Source of the DNA: Alteromonas sp. BMJM2
GTDB taxonomy: Bacteria > Pseudomonadota > Gammaproteobacteria > Enterobacterales > Alteromonadaceae
Reading direction: 5' to 3'
Assembly: GCF_027257845.1 (NCBI RefSeq)
Contig: NZ_JAPVOT010000001.1
Span: 548,923 to 612,922 of the forward strand
DNA: 64,000 nucleotides
In this document: in pieces, positions 27,617 to 37,848 of the stretch
How the letters are laid out: every line of letters begins with the position of its first letter
How positions within the stretch are numbered: position 1 is the stretch's first letter
Notes under the pieces: generated by a model
Databases searched by the model: none
Seen by the model: only the letters and a program-made list of their open reading frames with translations
What the model was told of the DNA's origin: nothing
Program-made: the position numbers and the translations under genes

Positions 27617-28960
27617 CTAAAAAAAGCGCAGCGCTAAGGCGATTATTACACCCGTGATGATAAGTTGGACTAAGCAGAAACCCATAATGTCTTTGGCTTT
27701 TAAACCCGCTATCGCGAGTACTGGCAATGCCCAAAATGGCTGGATTAAATTGGTCCAGGCATCCCCCCAAGCAACTGCCATCGCAACGCGAGAGATATCA
27801 GCCCCTAATTCTGCTGCTGCAGGAAGCACCACTGGCGCTTGCACGGCCCACTGACCTCCACCAGAGGGGACAAAAATATTCACTATCCCAGCGCTAATAA
27901 AGGTAAGCACCGGAAGTGACTGGGCAGAAGCAAAGCTAATTAACCACTGAGACATACTTTCAGCCAATCCAGACTGTACCATGACGGCCATAATGCCGGC
28001 GTAAAAAGGAAACTGAATAATAATTCCACTGCCGCCTTTCACTGCCTGCTGTAGACTTTGCAGCAAACGTTTGGGTGTGCCGTGTAGAGCAATAGCCAAA
28101 AACAAGAAAATAGTATTCACAATGTTGAGGTTTAAACCACCGTCTTTTATAAAGTAGTTAACAAGGTACGCTATCCCAAAAACGCCAATGAGAATGCCCA
28201 GAATTTTACTGTTTTCTAACTTATCAGCGGGCCTTTCATTGCTTTTTACTTGCTCTAGGGCACGTTCTTTTTCTATGCCATGTTCTTGTTCTATGCTATC
28301 GGTGAGTTTGTCTGGACTGACAATAACGCTGTCTTGATGTGATGGCAGCATAAGCCGATTTACCAGCGGAACAACAATAAAAAGAATGCAAAGCAGTGCA
28401 ATATTAAACCCACTGAAAAGGGTATCGCTTGTGCTAATTACACCGATTTGGTCTTCACTAAAGTGACCTGGTGTGGCAATGGTAAGGGGTACTGAACCCG
28501 CAAGACCGCCATGCCAAACCAAAAATCCTGAATAGGCACTGGCCACAAGCAATCGATAATCCACGGGAGTTTTTCGTGCTAAGGTTTTTGCAAACAGTGC
28601 CCCTACAACTAATCCGAAACCCCAGTTTAACCAGCTTGCCGAGAGTGAAACCAAGGTTACCAATAGGATTGCTTTTCCCGGCGTATTGCCAAGGTGAGCC
28701 AGCTTTTCTAACAGCATTCGCATGAACGCAGTAGAAGCCAGCATAAATCCAGTGACAAGTACCAGCAACATCTGCATAGAAAATGTGAGTAGCCCCCACA
28801 GGCCATTCCCCCATTGTTCAACAACGGTAACAACAGGTTGTTGCTCAATGAGCACAGCGGCTAAAAATACAAAGAGAGTAAGAATAAGAACAAAAACAAA
28901 CGGGTCGGGTAGATAACGTTCAACCAGTTTTACTAAGGGTTTGGCAGCTCTATTTAACAT
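27617..28960 (-). CDS. atoE: Short-chain fatty acid transporter, AtoE family
   Basis: A 447-aa polytopic inner-membrane protein with about 10-12 hydrophobic segments, matching AtoE-type transporters: it opens with a short basic segment then YLPDPFVFVLILTLFVFL, and contains SASWLNWGFGLVVGALFAKT, FLVWHGGLAGSVPLTIATPG, and FVPSGGGQWAVQAPVVLPAA. AtoE is linked to uptake of butyrate-like acids. A charged cytoplasmic loop near the middle (residues about 210-240) is unusually Glu/Lys-rich. Single gene; no ato catabolic genes lie nearby. Confidence 0.88.
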   Translation of the reverse strand: MLNRAAKPLVKLVERYLPDPFVFVLILTLFVFLAAVLIEQQPVVTVVEQWGNGLWGLLTFSMQMLLVLVTGFMLASTAFMRMLLEKLAHLGNTPGKAILLVTLVSLSASWLNWGFGLVVGALFAKTLARKTPVDYRLLVASAYSGFLVWHGGLAGSVPLTIATPGHFSEDQIGVISTSDTLFSGFNIALLCILFIVVPLVNRLMLPSHQDSVIVSPDKLTDSIEQEHGIEKERALEQVKSNERPADKLENSKILGILIGVFGIAYLVNYFIKDGGLNLNIVNTIFLFLAIALHGTPKRLLQSLQQAVKGGSGIIIQFPFYAGIMAVMVQSGLAESMSQWLISFASAQSLPVLTFISAGIVNIFVPSGGGQWAVQAPVVLPAAAELGADISRVAMAVAWGDAWTNLIQPFWALPVLAIAGLKAKDIMGFCLVQLIITGVIIALALRFF

Positions 28961-29069
28961 TGTTTTTTAAATTATTTTTGTTAAGAGATTGCTAAAGCAT
29001 AACGTATCTTTTGTGTTTTCCCTACATGGCGGTATGGTATTGAGCATTTGAAATTGAATTGGCGTAAAC

Positions 29070-29093
29070 AAAAAAGCCCGCAACAGCGGGCTT
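29070..29093 (-). terminator. Rho-independent terminator of asnS
   Basis: AGCCCGC (29075-29081) with GCGGGCT (29086-29092), 4-nt loop, followed on the minus strand by a T-run (complement of 29070-29074). It sits 28 nt after the asnS stop codon. Confidence 0.92.
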
Positions 29094-29120
29094 CAAAGAT
29101 AAACAGTAAGCGACTCTTTT

Positions 29121-30518
29121 TTAGAAGCTTGCATTGCCTGGTGTACGAGGGAAGGGGATCACATCACGTACATTTTGCATTCCAGTTACGTAAGCAACTA
29201 AACGTTCGAACCCTAAACCGAAGCCTGAATGAGGAACGGTGCCATAGCGGCGAAGGTCGCGATACCACGCGTAGTCTTCTTTTGACAGCTCCATTTCTTC
29301 AAGGCGAGCGTCAAACACGTCAAGACGCTCTTCACGTTGAGAACCACCTATGATTTCACCTATTCCTGGCGCCAATACATCCATTGCAGCAACGGTCTTG
29401 CCGTCATCATTTATGCGCATGTAGAAGGCTTTAATATCTTTTGGATAGTTTTGCATGATAATAGGCGCGCCAACATGCTCTTCTGCTAGGTAGCGTTCGT
29501 GCTCTGATGAAAGGTCAATGCCCCACTCAACTGGGAATTCAAAGGTTTTGCCACAGTTTTGTAAGATTTCGATCGCATCTGTATAGTCCATGCGCACAAA
29601 TTCAGAGCTCACAAGGCTTTCAAGACGCTCTATTGCATCTTTCTTTATGCGCTGGGCAAAGAACGCCATATCGTCCGGAAGTTCTTCTAGCACGGCCTTA
29701 CACACATATTTGAGCATGTCTTCTGCAAGTTGAGCCACATCGCTTAGGTCAGCAAAGGCCACTTCAGGTTCAATCATCCAAAATTCAGCAAGGTGACGTG
29801 AGGTATTTGAGTTTTCAGCACGAAAGGTTGGGCCGAAGGTATATACCTTAGACATTGCCGTACAATAAGTTTCAACGTTAAGCTGACCACTTACTGTTAG
29901 GTAGGTTTCTTTGCCGAAAAAGTCCTCAGAATAATCAACATTTCCCTTGTCGTCATGAGGAAGGTTCATCATGTCTAATGTTGAAACACGGAACATTTCG
30001 CCCGCGCCTTCGGTATCGCTTGCCGTTAAAATTGGCGTTGAAATCCAGTAATAGCCCTTCTCGTGGAAGAAGCGGTGGATAGCTTGTGATAAACAGTTGC
30101 GTACGCGAGTTACCGCACCAATAACGTTAGTACGAGGGCGCAAGTGTGCGTATTCGCGAAGGTATTCAATGCTGTGTCGCTTAGCGGCCATCGGATACGT
30201 ATCTGGGTTTTCTACTAATCCAATAACGTCAACTTCTGTCGCATCAATTTCAAGAGATTGGCCTTGACCTTGTGACTCTTTTACTGTGCCGGTAACCGAC
30301 AGAGAACAGCCCGCCGTTAGGCGCTGGATGTCGGCGTAATTTGACAGAGAGTTTAGCGCAATTACTTGAACCGGATCGAAGCAGCTACCATCATGTAGCG
30401 CAATAAATGATAAACCGGCTTTTGAATCTCGGCGTGTTCTCACCCAACCTTTAACGGTTACCGATTCGCCAACGGCGTACTTACCTTTAAGTACGTCAAC
30501 AACGGGCGCGTGCGTCAT
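29121..30518 (-). CDS. asnS: Asparaginyl-tRNA synthetase
   Basis: Charges tRNA-Asn in the cytoplasm. It has an N-terminal OB-fold anticodon-binding domain ([20 protein letters not shown]) and a class II catalytic core with motif 2 ([20 protein letters not shown]) and motif 3 ([15 protein letters not shown]). The 465-aa length matches E. coli AsnS (466 aa). Single gene with its own terminator. Confidence 0.97.
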   Translation of the reverse strand: MTHAPVVDVLKGKYAVGESVTVKGWVRTRRDSKAGLSFIALHDGSCFDPVQVIALNSLSNYADIQRLTAGCSLSVTGTVKESQGQGQSLEIDATEVDVIGLVENPDTYPMAAKRHSIEYLREYAHLRPRTNVIGAVTRVRNCLSQAIHRFFHEKGYYWISTPILTASDTEGAGEMFRVSTLDMMNLPHDDKGNVDYSEDFFGKETYLTVSGQLNVETYCTAMSKVYTFGPTFRAENSNTSRHLAEFWMIEPEVAFADLSDVAQLAEDMLKYVCKAVLEELPDDMAFFAQRIKKDAIERLESLVSSEFVRMDYTDAIEILQNCGKTFEFPVEWGIDLSSEHERYLAEEHVGAPIIMQNYPKDIKAFYMRINDDGKTVAAMDVLAPGIGEIIGGSQREERLDVFDARLEEMELSKEDYAWYRDLRRYGTVPHSGFGLGFERLVAYVTGMQNVRDVIPFPRTPGNASF

Positions 30519-30783
30519 GTTAGTTTCTCCGTCTTACTGTTTCTTGGCTGCTATGTACTAGTGTTAGTTACATAAACGCAGTGTGCAAAATGCACGAAAA
30601 AATGGTTCTTGGTCAATGTTTTGGATTTTTTTGCCGATAAAATAATACAAAGTAAAACGTGGCTTTCTATATGCTCACCTGCATTTTCGATGGCTAAGGC
30701 GCTTTAAATGAGAAGTATGCCACAATCCAATAGCACGTTAGTATACTCAACCATAAGCTGGATGCCAGAGAACAGAGTGACAA

Positions 30784-31218
30784 ATGGGAAATAAAAATGT
30801 TTCTTTATCAACGAAAGGCGATGATCAGTACAAAATGAATACAAAGGCGCTGCACCATAGCGACGACAGAAGAAAAACGCCTCATGCTGACACGCTGTTT
30901 TATAAAATTATGCTGGGGCTTAACCTTTTAGCCTGGGCAGGGTTAGTGGTAGTGCTCATTTTGTTTCATTATGCCCGCCCCGAGTTCATCTCAGGTGTAC
31001 AGCAATACTGGGGAGTCAAAGGACAAACCGGATGGACAATGTCGTATGTTGACGCCATGGTTGCGCTGCTTCGCGTGTGCTTAGTGTTAAGCCTTGTTAG
31101 TACTGTAATGCGGGCGAGAAGGAGCCGCCGAAAAAACGATAGTTTTGGCGTTAACCTCATCGTTTTAACCATAATAGTGGCCACGAGTTTGATTACTCTG
31201 GCCACAACAGTGAATTAG
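30784..31218 (+). CDS. Small membrane protein of unknown function
   Basis: A 144-aa protein with a hydrophilic N-terminal ~40 residues and three hydrophobic segments (residues about 43-62, 90-110, 122-142), separated by a basic RARRSRRK loop. I do not recognise a named family, although the pattern is that of conserved hypothetical proteins of marine gammaproteobacteria. A Met at residue 18 (30835) is an alternative start. It is divergent from asnS and ends at a hairpin. Confidence 0.7.
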   Translation: MGNKNVSLSTKGDDQYKMNTKALHHSDDRRKTPHADTLFYKIMLGLNLLAWAGLVVVLILFHYARPEFISGVQQYWGVKGQTGWTMSYVDAMVALLRVCLVLSLVSTVMRARRSRRKNDSFGVNLIVLTIIVATSLITLATTVN

Positions 31219-31235
31219 CCCACGTTGCTGTGGGC
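31216..31235 (+). terminator. Hairpin at the end of the membrane-protein gene
   Basis: AGCCCAC (31216-31222) with GTGGGCT (31229-31235), 6-nt loop, overlapping the stop codon. The following sequence is only weakly T-rich, so termination strength is uncertain. Confidence 0.5.
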
Positions 31236-31256
31236 TTCACCTTAGCCGAGTTGTGC

Positions 31257-32225
31257 CTAAATAAAGGCCACTTGTATTAGCCAGTAGGTATACGCTATGT
31301 ACGCTAGCAAAAATGCGCCTCCTTCAACGCGATTTATTCTTCCTTGGCGCTTAATGCCGATACCAAAAATGAATAAAGCCACTGTGGATGCAAGCATAAC
31401 CATGATGTCTCGATAAATGAAATCTGAACTCACCGCCATGGGCTGAATAGTGCCGGCAATACCCACCACGGCAAGCGTGTTGAACATATTAGAGCCTATT
31501 ACATTGCCGATAGCTAAGTCATGCTCGCCCTTTTTAACAGCAATGAGCGACGAGGCCAGTTCTGGCAATGACGTGCCTATAGCAATAACGGTTAGTCCAA
31601 TAATCGTGTCGCTGACACCAAAGAAAGTGGCGACCTCAACAGCCCCCCATACCAGCATGCGTGAGCTTGCAACAAGTAACAGTAAACCGGCAATAAGCCA
31701 CATCACATGAGTTTTAACCGTGCCTTGAGATGCATTAATTTCGTCACTGTATTCATCGGCGAGTGCGTCTTTATCGCCCTTCATGCCGTGATAGATACTC
31801 CATGAGATAAGGAGAACAAATAATCCCAATAGTGAAAATGCGTCGTCTTTTGAAACTTGCTGGTCGAGTACCTGCCAAGCAGCAAAAAAAGTAATGCCTA
31901 GTAATACTGGCAGTTCTTTTTTAATGATTTCCGATTTTACTGCAATAGGGCTGATGAGTGCGGTAAGCCCAAGTATTAGCAAGATGTTAGCAATGTTCGA
32001 CCCATAGGCATTACCTAATGCAATACCTGAATTTCCTTGTAATGCAGCAAATATTGAAACAATGATTTCAGGTGCAGACGTGCCAAAGCCGATAATGAGC
32101 ATACCTATTAATAGTGGCGATACGCCAAAGTGATTTGCCACAGATGCTGCGCCGCCTACGAACTTTCCTGCGCTCCACAGTAATACCGGTAGACCAATAG
32201 CAATAGCCAAGCAGGCTAAAAACAT
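31257..32225 (-). CDS. yrbG: Calcium/sodium antiporter (CaCA family, YrbG-like)
   Basis: A 322-aa inner-membrane exchanger with the two inverted alpha-repeats of the CaCA superfamily: GFGTSAPEIIVSI with GNAYGSNIANILLILG in the first half, and AIGTSLPELASSL with GNVIGSNMFNTLAVVG in the second. The Glu in each PE motif is the expected cation ligand. About ten membrane segments, with a charged cytoplasmic loop near residues 150-170. Ion specificity is inferred from family. Single gene. Confidence 0.92.
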   Translation of the reverse strand: MFLACLAIAIGLPVLLWSAGKFVGGAASVANHFGVSPLLIGMLIIGFGTSAPEIIVSIFAALQGNSGIALGNAYGSNIANILLILGLTALISPIAVKSEIIKKELPVLLGITFFAAWQVLDQQVSKDDAFSLLGLFVLLISWSIYHGMKGDKDALADEYSDEINASQGTVKTHVMWLIAGLLLLVASSRMLVWGAVEVATFFGVSDTIIGLTVIAIGTSLPELASSLIAVKKGEHDLAIGNVIGSNMFNTLAVVGIAGTIQPMAVSSDFIYRDIMVMLASTVALFIFGIGIKRQGRINRVEGGAFLLAYIAYTYWLIQVAFI

Positions 32226-32713
32226 ACTTACTCCTTAAATCGACATTTTATATCTACGTGCTGTTCAAGTTGTGTCTTAAAAGACACCCTTTCTGTTGCC
32301 TAGTATCGCAAATGCTGGTCTTTTTTGTAATAAAGAAAATACATTTGGAGACCAAAAAGCAATTGGTTGTCCCAATTGATTTGAAAGTAGTGCACCAGCG
32401 TAATGGATACGAGCCACTGCATTATATAGCGCACAATGATCCACGTGATTATAGACTTTCTTACTTTTTGAGTTGGCTCATTTTTTGAAGGCCTCTTTTA
32501 ATATTTACTTTTATCAAATGATATTAAGAACGCTCAACGAAGACCGTGTTTTCACCAAAGTAAGGCTCTCAAACAGTGTTTAATATGCTTTCAGTATAGA
32601 GCTTGAACAAAATACAAAGGCTCATCTTGGCGAGTGATACCTAAAGGCGAGTGTGATATTTACACAACGTAGCGCCACTTTTTACACAAATAAATATAAA
32701 TAAGGATAATAAA
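32226..32713. other. Intergenic region, 488 bp
   Basis: Divergent region between yrbG (minus) and the DUF748-like gene (plus). A 76-codon plus-strand frame at 32258-32488 has a GTG start, no ribosome binding site and a biased composition, and is not supported as a gene. AAGGATA precedes the downstream CDS. I see nothing else. Confidence 0.4.
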
Positions 32714-33859
32714 ATGTCTTTTTCTGAGCATAATACGGTGGCAGCAAATCTTCACAAAAGAAGCTGGTTGAAGGCTGTCGTGGCACTTGTATTACTGCTC
32801 GTTGTAGCACGAGTGGGCGCGCCTTATGCCGTGCAATATTATATTAATCAACAAATAAAGCACACCAAAGGCATAGCTGGGCAGGTGGGCGATGTGGATT
32901 TGCAACTGTATCGCGGTGCCTACTCAGTTGATGATATTGAAATCTTCTCGGTTGACGAACAATCGTCTCCTAAGCCACTCCTCGCTATTAACACTCTCGA
33001 TTTTTCCTTGGCATGGTCAGCCATATTAAAAGGGAATTTGGTGACAAATATGATGTTTAGCCAGCCCGAGGTAGTCATTTATGACAAGGACACTAGTGCA
33101 CCAGAGCAAAACGAGAGAGTAAAAGACGAAAAAACGTGGATAGGGCTCGCTAATAACCTGGTGGTATTTTCGATAGATAGATTGACCATTATCGACGGCA
33201 AAGTGTCCTTGGTTAATCAGACGAAAAAGGGTGAAGTACCCACATATATTGCGAATATAAATGCGCAGATTAATAACATTACCAACGCACAAAATTTAGC
33301 AAAAACCTTAGTGACTAGCGTCGAGGCTGAAGGAGATTTAATGGGAGAGGCGGTCCTCTCAATAGAAGGAAAGTTAGATCCGTTTAGCGAACAGGCCAAT
33401 TTTGATTTTAATCTGGAGGTTCAACGCTTTTCTGTAAAGCAAATACAAACTGTCTTCAATGTATACACCCCATTTGACATTGAGGCCGGTGGAATAGATG
33501 GCGCCATGGAGTTAGCGTCAAAAAACAATGAATTAAGCGGTTATGCTAAGGCGGGTGTTTACGACTTAAGTATTTTTTCTTGGCGTGAAGATGTGGAAAA
33601 GGACGATGACGGACTCTTTACCATTATTTTTGAGGGCGGAGCAGACATTCTCAGTTCGATACTTGAAAACGACGAGTCTCAGCTAGTCGCAGCGCGAATA
33701 CCCATTGAGGGCACGCTAAATAATACCGACATATCTACTTTTCAAGCGGTAGTGTCGGTATTAAAAAATGCGTTTTTTGAGGCAACGAAAATGAAAGTAG
33801 ACGATGTAATTTCTTATGAGTCAATAGCAACGCGCTCCTCAAAAGAGGAGCGGAAATAA
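32714..33859 (+). CDS. DUF748/AsmA-like membrane-anchored periplasmic protein
   Basis: A 381-aa protein with a single N-terminal membrane helix (SWLKAVVALVLLLVVARVGA) and a long beta-rich body resembling DUF748 and the AsmA-like bridge proteins: DVDLQLYRGAYSVDDIEIFS, FSLAWSAILKGNLV and a TIIDGKVSLVNQTKKG segment. AsmA-like proteins form grooves for lipid passage between membranes; whether this one does is inference. The C-terminal tail (RSSKEERK) is encoded by a hairpin sequence. AAGGATA upstream of the ATG supports the start. Confidence 0.7.
   Translation: MSFSEHNTVAANLHKRSWLKAVVALVLLLVVARVGAPYAVQYYINQQIKHTKGIAGQVGDVDLQLYRGAYSVDDIEIFSVDEQSSPKPLLAINTLDFSLAWSAILKGNLVTNMMFSQPEVVIYDKDTSAPEQNERVKDEKTWIGLANNLVVFSIDRLTIIDGKVSLVNQTKKGEVPTYIANINAQINNITNAQNLAKTLVTSVEAEGDLMGEAVLSIEGKLDPFSEQANFDFNLEVQRFSVKQIQTVFNVYTPFDIEAGGIDGAMELASKNNELSGYAKAGVYDLSIFSWREDVEKDDDGLFTIIFEGGADILSSILENDESQLVAARIPIEGTLNNTDISTFQAVVSVLKNAFFEATKMKVDDVISYESIATRSSKEERK
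33833..33852 (+). terminator. 8-bp hairpin inside the 3' end of the DUF748-like gene
   Basis: CGCTCCTC (33833-33840) with GAGGAGCG (33845-33852) and a 4-A loop encodes the last residues of the protein. No T-run follows on either strand, so it may be an mRNA end structure rather than a true terminator. Confidence 0.4.
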
Positions 33860-33896
33860 TAGGTATCTTGTTGGCAGTTTTCTATAGAAGCTCAAG

Positions 33897-35027
33897 CTAA
33901 TCATGAGCTTCGATGAATTTCAGCCAGTGGGGAAAGACTTCCATCTGTTGCAGTGTAAGTTTGATGCATACAAATATCGGAACCGCTAACAGTACACCCA
34001 ACATACCCCAGATCCATCCACTGAGAAACAGCCACACTATGATAACCAGTGGGTTAATTTGCATGCTTTTGCCTAAAACGGTTGGGGTTACTATTTGAGA
34101 TTCAATAATGTTTAAGGTAAGGAATATCCCAACAGGAAGCAAAGCCGTGCTTATCAATCCAAACTGCAGTGTGCCGACAAGCAAAAGTATACCGACGCTT
34201 ATGATGGAGCCCATATAGGGCACAAAGTTTAATAAGCCAACAATGGCCCCCCACAAAATAGCATCGCGAATATTAAAATAAGAAAGTCCAATTGCCGTAA
34301 GGACACCGAGCGCACAATTTATGATGCTTATAGTGAGAATGTAGTTAGATAGCGCCTGCTGGATGCTTCTTATAAGCAGTCTGGCTCGCTTTCTATCTTT
34401 AATAATGGGAAAGTCATTGATGACTACTTTTGACAACGGCGGCCCAAAAATGAGAAGAAATAGCGTCAGTACAACCGCGCCAATGACCTGAGCGAGAAAA
34501 AGTGGTGCGGCAAGGAGCATTTCAAAAATCATTTGCCTGCTACCTTGTTTGAATTGCTCTTCTACTGCCGAGTCTTCAGTTTTCTGTGTCGGTTCTTTTT
34601 CAAACCACGGGTAGGCCGTATTGTTTGCTTGGTTTTCTTGTAAGGTAGTGTCACCCTGAACTACGCTGCTAATAACTGAAAGCTCTTCGGCTATCTCCTC
34701 GGCTAATAGTGGTAACGACTTCATCCATCGTTCAGCAGGCTCGGAGAGTTCGAAAGCTAAAAAAGTGAGTGGGGTTATCAGCATGGTTAATAGGACCATT
34801 GAGGAGACGGCCCGTGGTATATATAAGCGTTTAAACCTCGTTACTAGGGGGCTCAGCAACAATGCAACTAGCATTGAAAAAACCACAGGAATTATCAGCG
34901 ACTGAGCAAAATATAAAGTGTAAAGAGAAGCAAGTGCGACTAAAACAATAAGCAGCCTGACAACTCGGACATCTCTGGTTTTCACCTTGTATTCGTCATG
35001 CCTATGCAACAGTGGATTTTCCTTCAT
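33897..35027 (-). CDS. AI-2E family transporter (UPF0118/PerM-like)
   Basis: A 376-aa inner-membrane protein with about 7-8 helices. Typical segments: LIVLVALASLYTLYFAQSLI at the start, a large soluble loop (residues about 100-190), then IRDAILWGAIVGLLNFVPYM-GSIIS and the C-terminal GWIWGMLGVLLAVPIFV, which are family signatures. Members export AI-2 or have other roles, including Na+/H+ antiport, so the substrate is open. Start 35027 is preferred because AAGGA lies upstream; the frame continues to 35132 but would overlap the DUF1206 gene. Confidence 0.9.
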   Translation of the reverse strand: MKENPLLHRHDEYKVKTRDVRVVRLLIVLVALASLYTLYFAQSLIIPVVFSMLVALLLSPLVTRFKRLYIPRAVSSMVLLTMLITPLTFLAFELSEPAERWMKSLPLLAEEIAEELSVISSVVQGDTTLQENQANNTAYPWFEKEPTQKTEDSAVEEQFKQGSRQMIFEMLLAAPLFLAQVIGAVVLTLFLLIFGPPLSKVVINDFPIIKDRKRARLLIRSIQQALSNYILTISIINCALGVLTAIGLSYFNIRDAILWGAIVGLLNFVPYMGSIISVGILLLVGTLQFGLISTALLPVGIFLTLNIIESQIVTPTVLGKSMQINPLVIIVWLFLSGWIWGMLGVLLAVPIFVCIKLTLQQMEVFPHWLKFIEAHD

Positions 35028-35079
35028 TGTACCGTCCTTATAATGTGAAGCGTGGATAATAGTGTGGTTTGTTATGGAA

Positions 35080-35883
35080 TTAATCTGTCTTCCGATATCG
35101 ACCCTCGAAACCACAAAATACACCGAAACCAATCAGCCCAATACCTAGGGCACTTACCATCCATGGCCCAAAGGGTTGAACTAATAATGTGGATAACGCT
35201 TCGGGAAGACCGCCTGCTTTTTCGGATTTTTGCGCGATAGACGCATTCATAAAAAAGGCACCAACCATCAAATACAAAACACCACGACAGGCAAAGCCAA
35301 GTCGACCAGACCACACTACTATTCTACTTTGTAATCTCGGCATGGAGCTGACAAATTTGTCCATGAAGTCAGTTTTGAAGACATGCTTAAACTGAATCAG
35401 GGAAAAGATAATAACTGCCACACTAATTGCGCCCACCAGTAACGCTCCCCAGGTTGTTTGAAGAATACTATCGCCAATCTGCTGCTGTTGCTGTTTAGAA
35501 TTATCTTGGAGGGACATTAGCACTTTTAGAGATACATAGGTTGCGGAGCCATATGCAATAGCAGAAAAGAAATAGAATAGGCGCATCAACATATCTTTAG
35601 GCTTCGACATGTCTAAGTCCCCAGGGTTGGTGATGCCCTGAGCTAAGCGCCATGCTACATAGCAGGCAAAGCCAATAGTAACAGCGGTAAGGGAGACTGA
35701 ACCAAACGGTGTATACAAAATTTCCTGAAAGACGGATTTCTTTGTCACTTCTTCTGCATTTGTTGCGGTAAACGCAACGAAAAGCGTAAGGACGCCAAGA
35801 ATACAATACACGATGCATTTCGCTGAATATCCTATTCGAGCGATAACTTTAATTAGAAACCTGATGTCCATATGCTTATTCAA
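35080..35883 (-). CDS. DUF1206 family membrane protein
   Basis: A 267-aa protein with six membrane segments in three pairs, the DUF1206 layout: each repeat begins with a conserved RIGYSAKCIVYCILGVLT-like element (near residue 17), a second near VSLTAVTIGFACYVAWRLAQG, and a third repeat starting RLGFACRGVLYLMVGAFF. Function is unknown. A poly-Gln stretch (residues about 128-132) lies in a loop. It lies 52 nt upstream of the AI-2E-type gene on the same strand and may share its transcript. Confidence 0.85.
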   Translation of the reverse strand: MNKHMDIRFLIKVIARIGYSAKCIVYCILGVLTLFVAFTATNAEEVTKKSVFQEILYTPFGSVSLTAVTIGFACYVAWRLAQGITNPGDLDMSKPKDMLMRLFYFFSAIAYGSATYVSLKVLMSLQDNSKQQQQQIGDSILQTTWGALLVGAISVAVIIFSLIQFKHVFKTDFMDKFVSSMPRLQSRIVVWSGRLGFACRGVLYLMVGAFFMNASIAQKSEKAGGLPEALSTLLVQPFGPWMVSALGIGLIGFGVFCGFEGRYRKTD

Positions 35884-36211
35884 ATTAATCTGTAGTGGCG
35901 ATAATAGTGATTAAGGTGTTTGCAAACTATGAGCCACGGATTCAAATTCACAGAAAAATAGTAGAGAAGTGATTCGATGTGAAACTATTGCGATCGAAGA
36001 TTTTCTTGAAGTACTTACGGAATAACGCTTTAACAGCGCCTGTCGACATTGTAAAATCCTCGAAAGTGAGAGCATGAGAACAAATTCCTACTGTATAGGT
36101 AGCTTTTGTCTATGAATAAATAGACCACATTAAGAAGTATTTACAATAGAAGCTGTAATATCTTTAGTCAGAAGAAGCGATGCTCGCTGGCTGGACTGCG
36201 TCAAGATGATA
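35884..36211. other. Intergenic region, 328 bp
   Basis: Lies between the DUF1206 gene and a periplasmic binding-protein gene, both on the minus strand. It should hold the DUF1206 promoter; I see no convincing motif, hairpin or small gene. Confidence 0.35.
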
Positions 36212-37048
36212 TCAATCTATCTGCGGTGTCTGAGCGTTAACTCGGTGAAGCCAACCTTCATACAATTTTTTCGAGTCAGCATATTGTTTGAATATAGCTT
36301 TTAATTTTTCTGAATGTCGCAGGGAGAAAAGAGCTTGGTTAATACGGCTTAACTTTTTAACGGCTGCGCTATTGTTTGATAATGTCAGCGCGTGAACACT
36401 GCTGGGGTAGTATTCTTCACTAACTTGCTTCATGCATTTAGAGTTTTCTGATGTAGCAAAATTAATGCAGTAGTAGTTGATTATGCTGGTGCCAAAGAAG
36501 AGGTAATTTAATCTATTGCCTTTCAACATCTCGTATAATTGCGGTCGACTACCAGTGGAATAAATGTTTTTAAATCCAAGTTCTTTAGCCAACGTTTCCT
36601 GCAAAGAATTTGCTGACACTCCAATAACACTATTTTCTAAATCGATATCGTCAAAATGATTAACGGGATTATCTAGTTGAGTGAATATTGCAGAACCTTC
36701 CGGTATTAGAGGTAATGAAAAAGAGGCCCACTTTTCGCGCTTGGTGGTTTTTAATGCACCAAACACCAGATCAACTTTACTGTCTTGAACTCGCTTTATA
36801 GAAGCTCGCCAAGAGGAAGGCTGCAGTTGTAGCTGATAATTAGCCTGCTCGGCCGCTAGTTCAAATATCTTCCACGAAAGACCATAAGATTCGGAGGCCT
36901 CTACATAGCGATTGTGGTCTTCGAATACCGTAATATCAATCGTCTCGCTCGCAGAAGTAGGCAATACAAATACAATTGTACCTAGAACTGCAAACATGGC
37001 TATGGACCATATCGATTGGACTTTAATTTTGCGAATTATCAACTTCAA
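36212..37048 (-). CDS. Periplasmic solute-binding protein (SBP family 3-like)
   Basis: A 278-aa protein with a signal peptide (hydrophobic core SIAMFAVLGTIVFVLPTSASE). The body follows the type 2 periplasmic binding fold of amino-acid-type receptors: SYGLSWKIFELAAEQANYQL, VQDSKVDLVFGALKTTKRE, ENSVIGVSANSLQETLAKEL and YEMLKGNRLNYLFFGTS. No ABC permease or ATPase is adjacent, so it may be an orphan receptor or a stand-alone sensor protein as is common in Alteromonadales. The ligand is unknown. Confidence 0.8.
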   Translation of the reverse strand: MKLIIRKIKVQSIWSIAMFAVLGTIVFVLPTSASETIDITVFEDHNRYVEASESYGLSWKIFELAAEQANYQLQLQPSSWRASIKRVQDSKVDLVFGALKTTKREKWASFSLPLIPEGSAIFTQLDNPVNHFDDIDLENSVIGVSANSLQETLAKELGFKNIYSTGSRPQLYEMLKGNRLNYLFFGTSIINYYCINFATSENSKCMKQVSEEYYPSSVHALTLSNNSAAVKKLSRINQALFSLRHSEKLKAIFKQYADSKKLYEGWLHRVNAQTPQID

Positions 37049-37257
37049 TGCTGTTTTACTACAAAATTAGTTATTATCTGCAGTCTAGTTTGTCGAAAAC
37101 AAGCCGCAATTGCAATCATGCTAGTTTGGTGTCAACTAAAGTATAACTATCTTTGCAACGGGTAGTTAAAGTATAAAAATCTGTTTATTGCTTATGCATA
37201 AGATGAATTAGCATTGATGCTTTACTTTATCGAAAAAATACCCAAGACACAGCGTTA

Positions 37258-37539
37258 CTAGTGATTAATTTGGGTAATATTTACTTTCTTATTTAATTTT
37301 TTAAGGCGTGAAACCAATTGCGAAAGATCGTTTACTGAGCCTGAATAGTTTATTGTTTTATTCATTTGCTTTCCCTTTACCGCCATATGAAATAAAGCGT
37401 CACTTTCAAAACATGCTGTCTTTTTATCAAGTGCGCTCCACTCATTTTGCAAATCGGTGGGGATCGAGTGGCGTTTTGCGTATATTTTGTCTTTAATTTG
37501 CAACACTTTTCCGATTAAAACTTGAGCATCAGTTGGCAT
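37258..37539 (-). CDS. Small hydrophilic protein of unknown function
   Basis: A 93-aa protein that I do not recognise. It is Lys-rich, with no membrane segment, and looks helical (VLIGKVLQIKDKIYAKRH; LSQLVSRLKKLNKKVNI). Start 37539 is chosen because AAAGGAG sits about 8 nt upstream; the frame continues upstream to 37641. Single gene between the binding-protein and DUF2937-like genes. Confidence 0.6.
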   Translation of the reverse strand: MPTDAQVLIGKVLQIKDKIYAKRHSIPTDLQNEWSALDKKTACFESDALFHMAVKGKQMNKTINYSGSVNDLSQLVSRLKKLNKKVNITQINH

Positions 37540-37848
37540 AGTCGTTTCTCCTTTGGCCATGAAATACGAATGAAGTATTGCTTTGCTGTCTTTAAAGTGC
37601 GGTTTCAACACAGTGTCTGTAAGGCACCGTCTCTGAAACACAGATTAAGCTGGTGAGAATACTCATTCGTTAACATTCATCTAATTCATCTGTTATGACG
37701 ATTTCATCATTAACATCAGGGTTAATGCATCATCAGTGCCAACCTGCAATTTAAGCCTTTAACTTCACCTCTGTATTAATAAATGGATGGCAACGCAAAA
37801 GACCGGGTGGCAGAGCAAAGGAACTGGTGGATAACAAATAAAATGAGC

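Noticed and set aside
32258..32488. Possible 76-aa gene in the yrbG-DUF748 intergenic region
   Set aside because: GTG start, no ribosome binding site, and no recognisable fold or membrane pattern.
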